Part shown: positions 42,564 through 51,481 of the stretch, piece after piece
Position numbering within the stretch: position 1 is the stretch's first letter
How the letters are laid out: each line of letters starts with the position of its first letter
From: CAYQJL01 sp964612295
Lineage (GTDB): Bacteria > Eisenbacteria > RBG-16-71-46 > CAIMUX01 > WJJG01
Direction of reading: 5' to 3'
Length of the DNA: 64,000 bases
Assembly (NCBI GenBank): GCA_964612295.1
Contig: CAZTDY010000002.1
Coordinates: 107,439-171,438, forward strand
Notes under the pieces: model-generated
Seen by the model: the letters and a program-made list of their open reading frames with translations, nothing else
What the model was told of the DNA's origin: nothing
Database searches by the model: none
Translations under genes and position numbers: made by a program

Positions 42564-43723
42564 CCCCGGAATGCGTCCAGGCCGGTGATCTGCCTCCCGA
42601 CGGCCAGGGTGTGGATCTCATGCGTGCCTTCGTAGGTGAGCACGCTCTCCAGATTGGCGGCGTGGCGCAGCGGAGGGAATTCGACCGTGATTCCCCGGGC
42701 TCCGAGAAGGGTCCGGGCCGATCGGGCGATCTCCAGCGCGGTGCTGACGTTGTTGTACTTCCCGAGCGAAACGTGCCAATGTCTGGCGTCGCCGGCATCC
42801 TTCATCCGGCCCAGCCTGAGATTGAGGAGCTGGGCCTTGGTGATCTCGGAGAGCATCCACACCAGCTTCTCCTGGCTCATCTGGAAACCGGCCAGCGGCC
42901 GCCCGAATTGGGTCCGCTCCTTGGTGTAGTCCAGGGCGGATTGATAGCAGGAGATGGCCGCTCCAGTGGCTCCCCAACAGATGCCGTAGCGGGCTTCGCT
43001 GAGGCAGCCCAAAGCCGCCCCCAGGCCGTTCGCGCCCGGCAATCGATTCGCGCCCGGGACGCGCACGTCCTTGAAGACCAAGAGTCCGGTCTGAGAGGCC
43101 CGCAGCGAGAGCTTCCGTTTCGTCTCGGGGGCCGAGAACCCGGCCGTTCCCTTCTCGACGATGAAGCAGGCCAGGCCGTCATCCAGTTTGGCCCAGACGA
43201 TGGCCAGATCGGCCACCGAGGCGTTGGTGATCCACATCTTGGCGCCGTTCAGGATGAAGTCGTTTCCATCGCGCTCCGCCCGGGTGGTCATGCCACCGGG
43301 GTCCGAGCCGTGGTCCGGCTCGGTCAGCCCGAAGCAGCCGATCATCTCACCTGCAGCGAGCTTGGGGAGGTAGGTCTGCTTCTGCTTCTCGGATCCCCAG
43401 GTGTGAATGGGATGAATCACCAGCGAGGTCTGCACGCTGGCGAAACTCCTCAAGCCGCTGTCGGCCCACTCCAGTTCCTGACAGGCCAGGCCGTAGTCGA
43501 CGTTTGTCGCGGCCGTGCAACCATATCCCTCGTACTTCATCCCCAGGAGACCCAGCTCCGCCAACCTCGGGACGATCTCCAGGGGAAAGGTGCCCGCCTC
43601 GTAGTGCTTCGCGACGTGGGGGAGAAACTCCGCTTCCGCGAACGAGTGCACCTTCTCGCGAAGGAGCCGTTCCTCTTGGGTCAGTTCATCGTCCAGCCTG
43701 TAGAAATCGACGTGATCGGCCAC
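42560..43723 (-). CDS. Acyl-CoA dehydrogenase, glutaryl-CoA dehydrogenase-like
   Basis: A 387-residue FAD enzyme. FGLTEPDHGSDPGGM, KMWITNAS, RTQFGRPLAGFQ, ARTLLGARGI and the active-site TYEGTHEIHTLAVGR, whose Glu is the catalytic base, are all present. SGLRSFASVQTSLV resembles the SGYRSAMSVQSSLV of glutaryl-CoA dehydrogenase, including the Arg and Ser that bind the distal carboxylate, so a GCDH-type substrate (glutaryl-CoA to crotonyl-CoA) is likely. GTG 43723 has AGGAGG 6 nt upstream. No other lysine- or tryptophan-degradation genes adjoin it. Confidence 0.88.
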   Translation of the reverse strand: MADHVDFYRLDDELTQEERLLREKVHSFAEAEFLPHVAKHYEAGTFPLEIVPRLAELGLLGMKYEGYGCTAATNVDYGLACQELEWADSGLRSFASVQTSLVIHPIHTWGSEKQKQTYLPKLAAGEMIGCFGLTEPDHGSDPGGMTTRAERDGNDFILNGAKMWITNASVADLAIVWAKLDDGLACFIVEKGTAGFSAPETKRKLSLRASQTGLLVFKDVRVPGANRLPGANGLGAALGCLSEARYGICWGATGAAISCYQSALDYTKERTQFGRPLAGFQMSQEKLVWMLSEITKAQLLNLRLGRMKDAGDARHWHVSLGKYNNVSTALEIARSARTLLGARGITVEFPPLRHAANLESVLTYEGTHEIHTLAVGRQITGLDAFRG

Positions 43724-44038
43724 CTCATCCCTCCTCACCCACGTGCGAGTCCATCCACGCTCCGTATGCCCCGGCCCGCGGCCGCTCCGGTCCATTGCTC
43801 CGGAGATTTGGACACCCCGAGATCAGCACCGGAGTTCCCGGAGAGGTAACGTTTTGTGGGACAATCAGATGCGTATCCAGTTGGGGGCTCCGCTCCCCGT
43901 CGGCCGCAGGCGGGGCGCGCGGGAGAACCCTCAGTTTGCCTCAACGAACCACCAACCGGGTCGATAGTTACAGAGACTGGCTGCTGCGGCGCCGGCGGGT
44001 TCGGCGACCGCGTGCGACCCAAAGCGGATGACAACGGA
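43724..44038. other. 315-bp divergent non-coding region
   Basis: Lies between the acyl-CoA dehydrogenase (leftwards) and the hybrid kinase (rightwards). It should contain both promoters. I see no clear -35/-10 pair, RNA gene or repeat. The kinase frame stays open leftwards to 43856, but that extension lacks domain-like sequence. Confidence 0.4.
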
Positions 44039-45733
44039 ATGAGGTCAGTGGACAAACCTGCTCCCATTCGGGCTCGCCATTCTCTGCGCGCGAAGATCGT
44101 CGTCGCCTGCGTGGGCATTCTCGTGCCCGCGGGGGTCGCCGGGGTGGTCTTGTGGGGCGCGGCCAGGGGAGGGGGCGATCACGAGGCCGGCCTGATCCTC
44201 CTGGGGGCGCTGCTGGCGGCGACCGCGGGGGCGGGGCTCTGGGCGAATCTGGGACTGTGGCGGCGAATCGGAGCGGCCCTCACCCATTTGCGGACATCGA
44301 CCCGGGCTTTCCGCTGTGACGAAGTCCCCCCGCAATACGAGTTGAACGGCCGGGACGAGCTTTCGCGGCTGAGCCAGGAACTCGCGGCGATGGCGCAAGG
44401 GACCCTTTCGACCCAGCAGGAGGCGGTCGCCCACCGGCAGACTCTCGAATCCGAGATCCGGGCGCGCACCATCGAGCTGCAGCAGAAGAACCTCGCCCTG
44501 GCGTATCAGAACGAGAAGGTCATCGAGGCCAATCGCTTGAAGAGTGCGTTCCTGGCAAATGTCTCCCACGAGCTGCGCACGCCGCTCAACGCGATTCTCG
44601 CTTTGTCGGACATGCTGCACGATGAGGTCGCCGGACCGCTCAAGGAGGAACAGCTCAAGCAGGTCGAACTGATCACCAACAGCGGCGAGAACCTGCTGCA
44701 CCTGATCAACGAGGTCCTGGACCTTTCCAAGCTCGACTCGGGCCGGATGAAGGAGTCGCGCGAGCCGGTCACCATTATCGACCTGCTGACCGAGTGCGCC
44801 CAGAATCTCCGGCCGCTGGCTGACGAGAAGGGACTGACCCTCACGATCGACGCCGACGGTGCCGGTGAAGAGGTCGAGGTCGACGGCGAAAAGATTCGCC
44901 AGGTGTTCCTCAACCTTCTCGGGAATGCGATCAAGTTTACCGACGGCGGTTCCATCACCGCCAGACTGCGGCTGCTGAAGGAGGAGGATCTGCTCTGCGT
45001 GGAGGTCCAGGACACCGGTCCCGGGGTTCCCGCGCATCTGCACCACGCGATTTTCGAGGAGTTCCGGCGACTGGAGCAGGCCGACGGCGTTCCGCTCGAA
45101 GGGTCGGGGCTGGGTCTTGCGATCGGGAAGAAGCTCGTCAGTTTGATGGGCGGCGATCTGTGGGTCGACAGCATGCCCGGGGCCGGGTCTCGGTTCAGCT
45201 TCGTGATCCCGCTGCGGACCGAGTCCGCCCAGGCGCGCGAGATACGCGACCGAAACCGCCGGGCGGGCCGCGCCTCGGATGGGGCCTTCGCGGCAGGGGA
45301 CGGACGAAAGCGGGTGCTCTTGGTCGACAACGACATCGTCGAATCGGGGGTGCTCGCCCGGCATCTTCGTCGGCGGGAGCTCGACATCTTCACGGCCCAT
45401 GACATGCACGAGGCCATGCAGGTGCTCGGGCGCGAAGAGATCGATCTGCTACTGATGGACCTGCTCAGCCAGGGCGACGAGGGGTTCCGGCTGATCGAAA
45501 ACATCATGCGTGATCCCGCATTGGGAGACCTGCCGATTCTGGTGAATTCGGCCCGCACCTTCACCCAGGAAGAGAACGCATTCCTGGAGACGCGCGTGGG
45601 GGGGGTCTTCGAGAAGGGTAGTCGTGGCGTCGACGACCTGTTGAGCCTGGTGAGCTCAACCGTTGCTCAGGCAGGGGAAGACCTGAGCGCCCCGCAGGGA
45701 CAGAGTGCCGAGGACGCCCGCGAGGCGGCCTAG
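44039..45733 (+). CDS. Hybrid sensor histidine kinase with C-terminal receiver domain
   Basis: A 564-residue inner-membrane kinase. Two hydrophobic segments (about 20-38 and 45-65) flank a very short external loop, so sensing may be intramembrane. A HAMP-like linker and coiled coil lead to HisKA (SHELRTPLNAI), then HATPase_c with NLLGNAIKF (N box), VQDTGPGVP (G1) and GSGLGLAIGKKL (G2). A receiver domain follows (RVLLVDNDIVE, LLLMDLLSQG with the phospho-Asp, VFEKGS with the conserved Lys). The start ATG 44039 has a weak Shine-Dalgarno; GTG 44048 or an upstream GTG are alternatives. A stand-alone response regulator follows after 15 nt. Confidence 0.9.
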   Translation: MRSVDKPAPIRARHSLRAKIVVACVGILVPAGVAGVVLWGAARGGGDHEAGLILLGALLAATAGAGLWANLGLWRRIGAALTHLRTSTRAFRCDEVPPQYELNGRDELSRLSQELAAMAQGTLSTQQEAVAHRQTLESEIRARTIELQQKNLALAYQNEKVIEANRLKSAFLANVSHELRTPLNAILALSDMLHDEVAGPLKEEQLKQVELITNSGENLLHLINEVLDLSKLDSGRMKESREPVTIIDLLTECAQNLRPLADEKGLTLTIDADGAGEEVEVDGEKIRQVFLNLLGNAIKFTDGGSITARLRLLKEEDLLCVEVQDTGPGVPAHLHHAIFEEFRRLEQADGVPLEGSGLGLAIGKKLVSLMGGDLWVDSMPGAGSRFSFVIPLRTESAQAREIRDRNRRAGRASDGAFAAGDGRKRVLLVDNDIVESGVLARHLRRRELDIFTAHDMHEAMQVLGREEIDLLLMDLLSQGDEGFRLIENIMRDPALGDLPILVNSARTFTQEENAFLETRVGGVFEKGSRGVDDLLSLVSSTVAQAGEDLSAPQGQSAEDAREAA

Positions 45734-45748
45734 GGAGGAAGGCAGATC

Positions 45749-46198
45749 ATGAGCGCACCAGGCGGCAAGGGAGCCTACGTACTCCTCGCAGAAGATGAGT
45801 CCACCAACCAGTACGTCTTCCGGGCGATTCTGGAGAGCGGCGGCTTTGAGGTCAACATTGTCGGCAATGGGCAACTGGCCATCGAAGAGGCGAAGAAAAG
45901 GCGCCCGGAGCTGATCCTCCTGGACATGATGATGCCGGTCATGGACGGCTACAAGACGGCCGCCCACCTGATCCGGGATCCTGAGTTCGACGGCGTTCCG
46001 ATCCTGGCCCTGACCGCCCAGGCCATGAAGGGGGATGCCGAGAAGACCCTGCGGGCGGGATGCGACGACTACATGTCGAAGCCCGTGCGCCGCGCGCAGT
46101 TGCTCGAGGTGGTCGAAAAATGGTTGGCCGCGGATCCCGAGAGCTGGATGCCCGAACGATGCCGCAAGCGCGAAGAACCTCTGGACGCCGCCGCCTAG
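45749..46198 (+). CDS. Single-domain response regulator (CheY/DivK-like)
   Basis: A 149-residue receiver with no output domain. All key residues are present: LLAEDESTNQ (acidic pair), LILLDMMMPVMDG (phospho-Asp), ILALTAQ (Thr) and DDYMSKPVRR (Lys). It lies 15 nt after the hybrid kinase with GGGAGGAAGG as ribosome-binding site, so it is probably the next relay in the same pathway. The target is unknown. The C-terminal ~25 residues are an extension past the domain. Confidence 0.92.
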   Translation: MSAPGGKGAYVLLAEDESTNQYVFRAILESGGFEVNIVGNGQLAIEEAKKRRPELILLDMMMPVMDGYKTAAHLIRDPEFDGVPILALTAQAMKGDAEKTLRAGCDDYMSKPVRRAQLLEVVEKWLAADPESWMPERCRKREEPLDAAA

Positions 46199-46238
46199 GC
46201 CATCGGCCCCGGGCGAGCCGGCCCGAGAGTGCCTCAAG

Positions 46239-46253
46239 ATGCCCGCCGGGCAT
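46239..46253 (+). terminator. Short hairpin after the response-regulator gene
   Basis: ATGCCC (46239-46244) pairs with GGGCAT (46248-46253) around GCC. There is almost no T-tract. It lies in the 90-nt gap before the ABC-F gene and may separate the two transcripts weakly. Confidence 0.3.
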
Positions 46254-46288
46254 TGTCCCGAACCCCCTGCCTGCGCTACTCTACCCCG

Positions 46289-48247
46289 ATGCTCAAGATC
46301 AACGGACTCAAGAAGAGCTTTGGAGGCCAACTCCTTTTCCGCGGGGCGGAGTGGTTTGTCGGCCCCCAGGAACGCCTGGCCCTGGTGGGAGCCAACGGGA
46401 CGGGTAAATCGACCCTGCTCAAAATTGCCGCCGGCCTGGAAACCTCCGATGCCGGTGCGATCAGCGCTCCGAGAGATTTACAGGCCGGCTATCTTGCGCA
46501 AACCGGTTTTGTGCTCGAGGAAGGGACCGTCCGGGAAGAAGCCCGCCGGGGGTTCGACGAGATCCTCGCCCTGCAGGCCGAACTCGCCCAGGTCGAAGAC
46601 CGCATGGCCGACCCGGCGAATGCCGACGATGCGGCCATCGAGAAGTACGCCTACCGCCAGACCGAGATCATCGACCGGCTCGGGATTCTTGGCGCACACG
46701 ACATGGACCGGCAGATCCACACGGTCCTGACCGGCCTCGGCTTTGAGGAGAGCCAATTCGATCGACCGGTGAACACGCTCTCCGGCGGCTGGCAGATGCG
46801 CGCCGCCCTCGCGCGGATCCTCCTCCAGAGGCCCGAACTCCTGCTGCTCGATGAGCCCACCAACCACCTGGACCTGGAGGCCCGGGAATGGCTGGAGGGA
46901 TACCTGCAGGCCTATCCCTTCGCCTGCGTGCTCGTCTCGCACGATCGGTTCTTCCTGGACGTGACCGTGAAGAGGGTCACGGAGATCATCAACTACCGAT
47001 TGGAGGAATACCCGGGCAACTACTCCTTCTTCGAAGCGGAGCGCGCAAAGAGGATGGAGGCCCGGCAGGCGGCCTACGAACGCCAGCAGGATGAGATCAA
47101 ACGGGTCACGCGTTTCATCGAGCGCTTCCGATACAAGAACACCAAGGCGGTGCAGGTCCAGAGCCGGATCAAGTATCTGGAGCGGATGGAGAAGCTCCAG
47201 CCGCCCCAGGCTCCCACGCGGGGGATGTTCCTTCCGATTCCCCCGGCACCCCGGTCGGGACGGATCATTCTGGAGCTGCAGGGCGTCGACAAGGCCTACG
47301 GGGACACGGTCGTCTTAGAGGATGTCGCTCTGCGCCTCGAACGCGGAAAGCGGATCGCGCTCGTGGGACCCAACGGCGCCGGCAAGTCCACGCTCATGCG
47401 GATTCTTGCGGCGGTCGAGCCGCCCGATGAGGGCGAGCGGCGTCCGGGCCACAACATGCTGCCCGCCTTTTTCGCCCAGGACCATGGCGATCAGATCAAT
47501 CCGGATCTCACGGTCCTCGAATCGGTCGAGGAGCTGGCCCCCTTCGACTTCGTACCCAAGGTCAGGAAGCTGCTCGGAGCCTTTCTGTTCTCCGGGGAGT
47601 CGGTCGACAAGAAGGTGCGCGTGTTGAGCGGAGGGGAGCGAAACCGGCTCGCCTTGGCCCGCCTGTTGGTGAGGCCTTCGAATGTGCTGCTGCTCGATGA
47701 GCCCACCAATCACCTGGACATCCCGTCGAAGGACATGCTACTCGGCGCGCTGGAGGCCTATCCGGGAACGGTGGTGTTCGTCTCGCACGACCGGCACTTC
47801 CTGTCGGCGTTGGCCGATCATGTTCTCGAGGTCGGAGACCGCACCGTGCGGGAGTTTCCCGGCGACTACGAGGGTTTCCTCTGGCAACGGGATCGAAGAG
47901 AAGAGGCGGCCGTCGCGCCCGTCACGGCCGCACCCCGGCCGTCAGACCGAGCTGAACCTGAGAGCGACCCGGTCCCGAGCGAGAAGCCGGCGCGTGCCAC
48001 GCTGTCGCCCAACGAACGCAAGCGGCTGGCCAAAAGGCTCGTCGAGATCGAGCAGGGCATCGCGCAGAAGGAAGAGCAGAAGAAGCGCCTGGGCGAGGTG
48101 ATGAACCGGCCCGACTTCTTCGCGAATCGCGCGCGCGCCGAGGTCTACATCAAGCAGCTTGGGAATCTGGACGGCGAATTGGCCGCCCTCTACCGCGAAT
48201 GGGAAGCGTGTGCCGAGGACGGTGCCTCGCCGGACCCGGCGCGCTAA
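46289..48247 (+). CDS. ABC-F family ATPase (Uup/YheS-like)
   Basis: A 652-residue soluble protein with two ABC ATPase domains and no membrane segments. Domain 1: GANGTGKST, LSGGWQMR, LLLLDEPTNHLD and SHDR. Domain 2: GPNGAGKST, LSGGERNRLALA, LLLDEPTNHLD and SHDR. The linker between them (about 240-320, KRMEARQAAYERQQDEIKRV) is the P-site tRNA interaction motif region, and the C-terminal ~90 residues form a coiled coil, as in Uup. ABC-F proteins act on stalled ribosomes. The start ATG 46289 opens the typical LKINGLKKSFGG; an upstream frame extension is not conserved. It converges with add. Confidence 0.93.
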   Translation: MLKINGLKKSFGGQLLFRGAEWFVGPQERLALVGANGTGKSTLLKIAAGLETSDAGAISAPRDLQAGYLAQTGFVLEEGTVREEARRGFDEILALQAELAQVEDRMADPANADDAAIEKYAYRQTEIIDRLGILGAHDMDRQIHTVLTGLGFEESQFDRPVNTLSGGWQMRAALARILLQRPELLLLDEPTNHLDLEAREWLEGYLQAYPFACVLVSHDRFFLDVTVKRVTEIINYRLEEYPGNYSFFEAERAKRMEARQAAYERQQDEIKRVTRFIERFRYKNTKAVQVQSRIKYLERMEKLQPPQAPTRGMFLPIPPAPRSGRIILELQGVDKAYGDTVVLEDVALRLERGKRIALVGPNGAGKSTLMRILAAVEPPDEGERRPGHNMLPAFFAQDHGDQINPDLTVLESVEELAPFDFVPKVRKLLGAFLFSGESVDKKVRVLSGGERNRLALARLLVRPSNVLLLDEPTNHLDIPSKDMLLGALEAYPGTVVFVSHDRHFLSALADHVLEVGDRTVREFPGDYEGFLWQRDRREEAAVAPVTAAPRPSDRAEPESDPVPSEKPARATLSPNERKRLAKRLVEIEQGIAQKEEQKKRLGEVMNRPDFFANRARAEVYIKQLGNLDGELAALYREWEACAEDGASPDPAR

Positions 48248-48274
48248 GGGAAGCCGCCGCACTGCCACGGACCG

Positions 48275-49348
48275 CTAGAGGAACGAGCGCATCCGCCGGT
48301 AGCTGCCCGGGAAGTGCCCCTCGAAGAGCCGGTCCATCTCATCGATGGCGCTGCGCAACAGAATCACCTTCTCCCGATAGTGCAGGAACGAGCTCTTGAA
48401 GCCGTTGATGAGGATCCCGCGCAGGTGATAGACGTTCAGCTTGAACGTATCGCAGGCGAGCAGGAGTTCGTCGGTCATCGTCGTGTTCGAGATCAGTCGA
48501 TTGTCCGTGTTCAAGGTGACGCGCAGACCGGCGTCGAAGTACCCGCGGAAGGGGTGCTCCCGCATGCTGGGCGCGGCCCCCGACTGCACATTGCTGGTCA
48601 GGCACATCTCCAGCGGGATGCGGTGGTCGTTGACGTAGTTCAGCAGATCGGGATCCTGGTAGAGCATCGTGCCGTGCCCGATCCGGTGGGCGCCGCAGTA
48701 GTGCAACGCCTGATGGATCGAGGGCGGACCGAAGCCCTCTCCGGCATGAACGGTGCTGCAGATGTTGTTGTTGCGGATCCGATAGAAGGCTTCCTTGTGG
48801 TCCTTCGCCGGATAGTCCTTCTCCTCTCCCGCCAGATCGAAGCCCACCGCGCCGTGGCTCTTGAATTTGAGGCAGGTGTCGGCCAGGCGAAGGCTCATCG
48901 CGGGCGTCATCGTACGCATTCCGCACAGAATGACCCCGGTGTGGATGACATAGCGCTCCTCGGCCAGCCGCAGCCCGTCGAGCACCGCCTGAACGATCCG
49001 TTCCCAGGGCAGCCCGGTACGGTCGTGGAGCAGGGGGCTGAAGCGGACCTCCATGTAGCGCACGTTTTCCTTGGCGGCATCTTCGGCCAACTCGAAAGCG
49101 ATGCGCTGCAGAGATTCCTCCGACTGCATCACCTGAAGGGTCAGATCGAAGACGCTCAGGTAGGTGTTCAGGTCCCGGGCCGCCGTCTCGCGCATGTACT
49201 GCACGGTCTCCTCGGGGCTCGAGAACGGCAGGTCCACCTTCGCCTCGGCGGCGAGTTCGAGCAGGGTTTCGGGACGCAGGGAGCCGTCCAGATGAACGTG
49301 CAGGTCCGTCTTGGGAAGGTTGTGGACCAGTTCACGCGTGATACTCAT
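48275..49348 (-). CDS. add: Adenosine deaminase
   Basis: Deaminates adenosine/deoxyadenosine to inosine/deoxyinosine. The 357-residue protein has the metal and catalytic motifs in order: KTDLHVHLDGSLRPETL, VHAGEGFGP, RIGHGTMLYQD, TSNVQ, and NTDNRLISNT with the metal-binding Asp. The N-terminal LVHNLPKTDLHVH is typical for the ADD family. It lies 17 nt after the amidohydrolase gene on the same strand and is divergent from hpt. Its product inosine is a substrate for the purine nucleoside phosphorylase encoded at 58100. Confidence 0.93.
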   Translation of the reverse strand: MSITRELVHNLPKTDLHVHLDGSLRPETLLELAAEAKVDLPFSSPEETVQYMRETAARDLNTYLSVFDLTLQVMQSEESLQRIAFELAEDAAKENVRYMEVRFSPLLHDRTGLPWERIVQAVLDGLRLAEERYVIHTGVILCGMRTMTPAMSLRLADTCLKFKSHGAVGFDLAGEEKDYPAKDHKEAFYRIRNNNICSTVHAGEGFGPPSIHQALHYCGAHRIGHGTMLYQDPDLLNYVNDHRIPLEMCLTSNVQSGAAPSMREHPFRGYFDAGLRVTLNTDNRLISNTTMTDELLLACDTFKLNVYHLRGILINGFKSSFLHYREKVILLRSAIDEMDRLFEGHFPGSYRRMRSFL

Positions 49349-49364
49349 GATCGCATTCCTCTTG

Positions 49365-50711
49365 TCAAAAACCTGTGCGCGTTCGCAGCCGCCTCACGGC
49401 CCGGGTCGCGTCCTCGCGCAGCGCGCTCTCCTCCGTGACGACCAGCCGGCCGCCTTTGACCAGCTGCCGGCCCGCGACGTACACATCGCGCGGGCGCGCG
49501 TGTGGGCTGCTCCAGACCAGGGACCGGGCGAGGCTATCTTCCGGTTCCCAGACCAGGTCCTCATCCCGGAAGACGATCAAGTCGGCCGCCAGGCCGGGCC
49601 GCAGCCGTCCGGTCTGAGACTCGAGCCCCAGGGCCCGGGCGCCACCGTCGGTGGCCAGTTCGAGGGCGGTGTCGGCCGTGAAGCAGACGGGGCCGTCTCC
49701 GATCGACTGGAGCTGGGCCGCCAATCGCATCTCCGCCGGAAGAGAGAGCGCATCATTACATGCTGCGCCATCCGATCCAAGAGCTACTCGCACGCCGGCA
49801 TCGAGAAGCGAACGGATCGACGCGATACCTGAACCCAGTTTGGCATTGCTGCCCGGGCAGTGGATCACCGCCGCCTTCGCCTCGGCGAGCATTCTCCGTT
49901 CATCCTCCTCGAGCCAGACGGCGTGGACGAGCGCGGCCTTAGCCTCCAGGACGCCCCAGTCGGCGAGGCAGGCAATCGGGCGGCTCCCATGCAGGTGCTG
50001 ACAGGTCTCGTTTTCCCACTGGGTTTCGGAGACGTGGGTGTGAACGAGGATCTTGTTGGCGGTCGCCTCCTGGGCCAGCTCGCGCCACAGCCCGGCCGAG
50101 ACCGAGAGGGTGAAGCGGGGGGCCAGAGCCACGGTCAGCCGCCCGTCGTCATGGCCGTGCCAGGCGCGCCGGAGTTCGAGCCCCTCGGCCAAGGCCTGGT
50201 GCGCATCCTGCTTCAGTTCGGGCGTCAAATCGGCGCCGTCATCCATGAGGGCCTTGCCAAGAATCACGCGCGCGCCCATCTCGTCCGCGGCGGCGGCGAT
50301 CGCATCGGTGTGGTGCACCGATCCCATGTCCAGCAGGGTGGTGGCCCCGCACAGGAGGGCTTCGGCCAGGCCTAGGCGCGCAGATGCCGCCATGGTCTCG
50401 GGATCGTGCGCGGCCTCCAGCGGCCAAACGCGCTCTTTGAGCCAGCGGTCCAATCGCCGCCCGTCTGCCAGACCCCGGAAGAGCGTCTGGCAGAGGTGGA
50501 TATGCCCCTGGATGAGCCCGGGCATCACGATCAGCCCGGACCCGTCGATCACCGCCTCTCCGGGAGTGGGAGGGGGCAGTTCGCCGCCGACCGCGCAGAT
50601 TTTCCCGCCGGCTACCTGCACCGATCCGGTCCGTGTGCCCAGATCCGGATCCCGGGTGACGAGCAGCGCCCCTTCGATCCGCCACTGTGGCGTTGCCGGT
50701 TGGATCGTCAT
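49365..50711 (-). CDS. Amidohydrolase, probable nucleoside/purine deaminase (SAH/MTA or 5'-deoxyadenosine deaminase-like)
   Basis: A 448-residue metal-dependent amidohydrolase of the TrzN/MtaD superfamily group. LIQGHIHLCQTLFRGLADGR is the N-terminal metal motif with the HxH. DRWLKERVWPLE, LVHTHVSETQWE, ALVHAVWLEE, HCPGSNAKLGSG and ALGSDGAACND follow, the last with the catalytic Asp. The layout matches S-adenosylhomocysteine/methylthioadenosine/5'-deoxyadenosine deaminases and related aminohydrolases; the exact nucleoside cannot be fixed. The ATG 50711 start follows the AGAAGGAGAAG ribosome-binding site. Its place in the nucleoside locus supports a purine-nucleoside role. Confidence 0.85.
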   Translation of the reverse strand: MTIQPATPQWRIEGALLVTRDPDLGTRTGSVQVAGGKICAVGGELPPPTPGEAVIDGSGLIVMPGLIQGHIHLCQTLFRGLADGRRLDRWLKERVWPLEAAHDPETMAASARLGLAEALLCGATTLLDMGSVHHTDAIAAAADEMGARVILGKALMDDGADLTPELKQDAHQALAEGLELRRAWHGHDDGRLTVALAPRFTLSVSAGLWRELAQEATANKILVHTHVSETQWENETCQHLHGSRPIACLADWGVLEAKAALVHAVWLEEDERRMLAEAKAAVIHCPGSNAKLGSGIASIRSLLDAGVRVALGSDGAACNDALSLPAEMRLAAQLQSIGDGPVCFTADTALELATDGGARALGLESQTGRLRPGLAADLIVFRDEDLVWEPEDSLARSLVWSSPHARPRDVYVAGRQLVKGGRLVVTEESALREDATRAVRRLRTRTGF

Positions 50712-50756
50712 CGACGGCTTCTCCTTCTATCCTCTGATCTCGCAACCGCTTTGCTC

Positions 50757-50786
50757 TTGACACCCCCCGGCCGCCCTCGGTACTCC
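50757..50786 (+). promoter_or_regulatory. Possible promoter for the hpt operon
   Basis: A perfect TTGACA (50757-50762) is followed after 18 nt by TACTCC, a poor -10 match. It lies about 100 nt before the hpt start and just before a hairpin-forming leader. Confidence 0.3.
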
Positions 50787-50796
50787 TTGGAAAATC

Positions 50797-50846
50797 GGGT
50801 CCCTGGGCTTTTCACGGTTTTTCACCGTCGGAACACCAGGGTTCCC
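50797..50846 (+). promoter_or_regulatory. Structured leader upstream of hpt
   Basis: GGGTCCCTGG (50797-50806) can pair imperfectly with CCAGGGTTCCC (50836-50846), enclosing a second perfect hairpin ACGGT (50814-50818)/ACCGT (50824-50828). The stacked structure sits 40 nt before the hpt start. It could be a leader or attenuator of the salvage operon. It does not match the purine riboswitch consensus I know. Confidence 0.35.
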
Positions 50847-50887
50847 TTCTTCACCGGACGCCGGCGTAGGCGCGTCCCGGAGGGAAT

Positions 50888-51475
50888 ATGCGCATTTTAA
50901 TCGATGAGGCCCAAGTACAAGCGAAAGTTGCCGAACTGGCGAGGAGAATCTCCCGGGACTACTTGGGCAAGACCCCCGTCCTGGTTGGGATTCTGAAAGG
51001 GTCCGCCTTTTTCCTCAGCGACCTCATGCGGCAACTCGACCTCGATCAGGAGGTCGATTTCATCTCGATCTCGAGCTACGCCTCCGGGGTGTCCTCCTCG
51101 GGGACGGTTCGTATGCTGAAGGATCTCGATCACGACATCAGCGGGCGCGACGTTCTGATCGTCGAGGACATCATCGATAGCGGTCTGTCCCTGTCCTACT
51201 TGCGCAAGAACCTGCTGTCGCGCAACCCCCGCAGCCTGGCCATCGCGACCCTTCTCGACAAGCGGGTTGAGCGGGAACGTCAGGTTTACGTCGACTATGT
51301 CGGGTTCGAGATCGAGGATGAGTTTGTCATCGGATACGGTCTGGACTACGCTGAGCGCTTCCGAGAGCTGCCCTTCATTGGGGTCTTGGATGAAGACACG
51401 CGTCTGGTGGTCGATGCCGAGCGGGCCGCTCTGGGGCAGAGTGCATCGAATCCCCTGACACCGCGAGAGGAGTAG
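50888..51475 (+). CDS. hpt: Hypoxanthine (guanine) phosphoribosyltransferase
   Basis: Joins hypoxanthine or guanine to PRPP to give IMP/GMP. The 195-residue protein has LVGILKGSAFFLSDL, the DFISISSYA region, the PRPP-binding VLIVEDIIDSGLSL and the hood residues VGFEIEDEFVIGYGLDY that read the purine. GGAGGGAAT precedes the ATG. It is the first of nine closely packed salvage and transport genes; a deoxynucleoside kinase follows after 6 nt. It would recycle hypoxanthine released by the phosphorylase at 58100. Confidence 0.95.
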   Translation: MRILIDEAQVQAKVAELARRISRDYLGKTPVLVGILKGSAFFLSDLMRQLDLDQEVDFISISSYASGVSSSGTVRMLKDLDHDISGRDVLIVEDIIDSGLSLSYLRKNLLSRNPRSLAIATLLDKRVERERQVYVDYVGFEIEDEFVIGYGLDYAERFRELPFIGVLDEDTRLVVDAERAALGQSASNPLTPREE

Positions 51476-51481
51476 GACACC

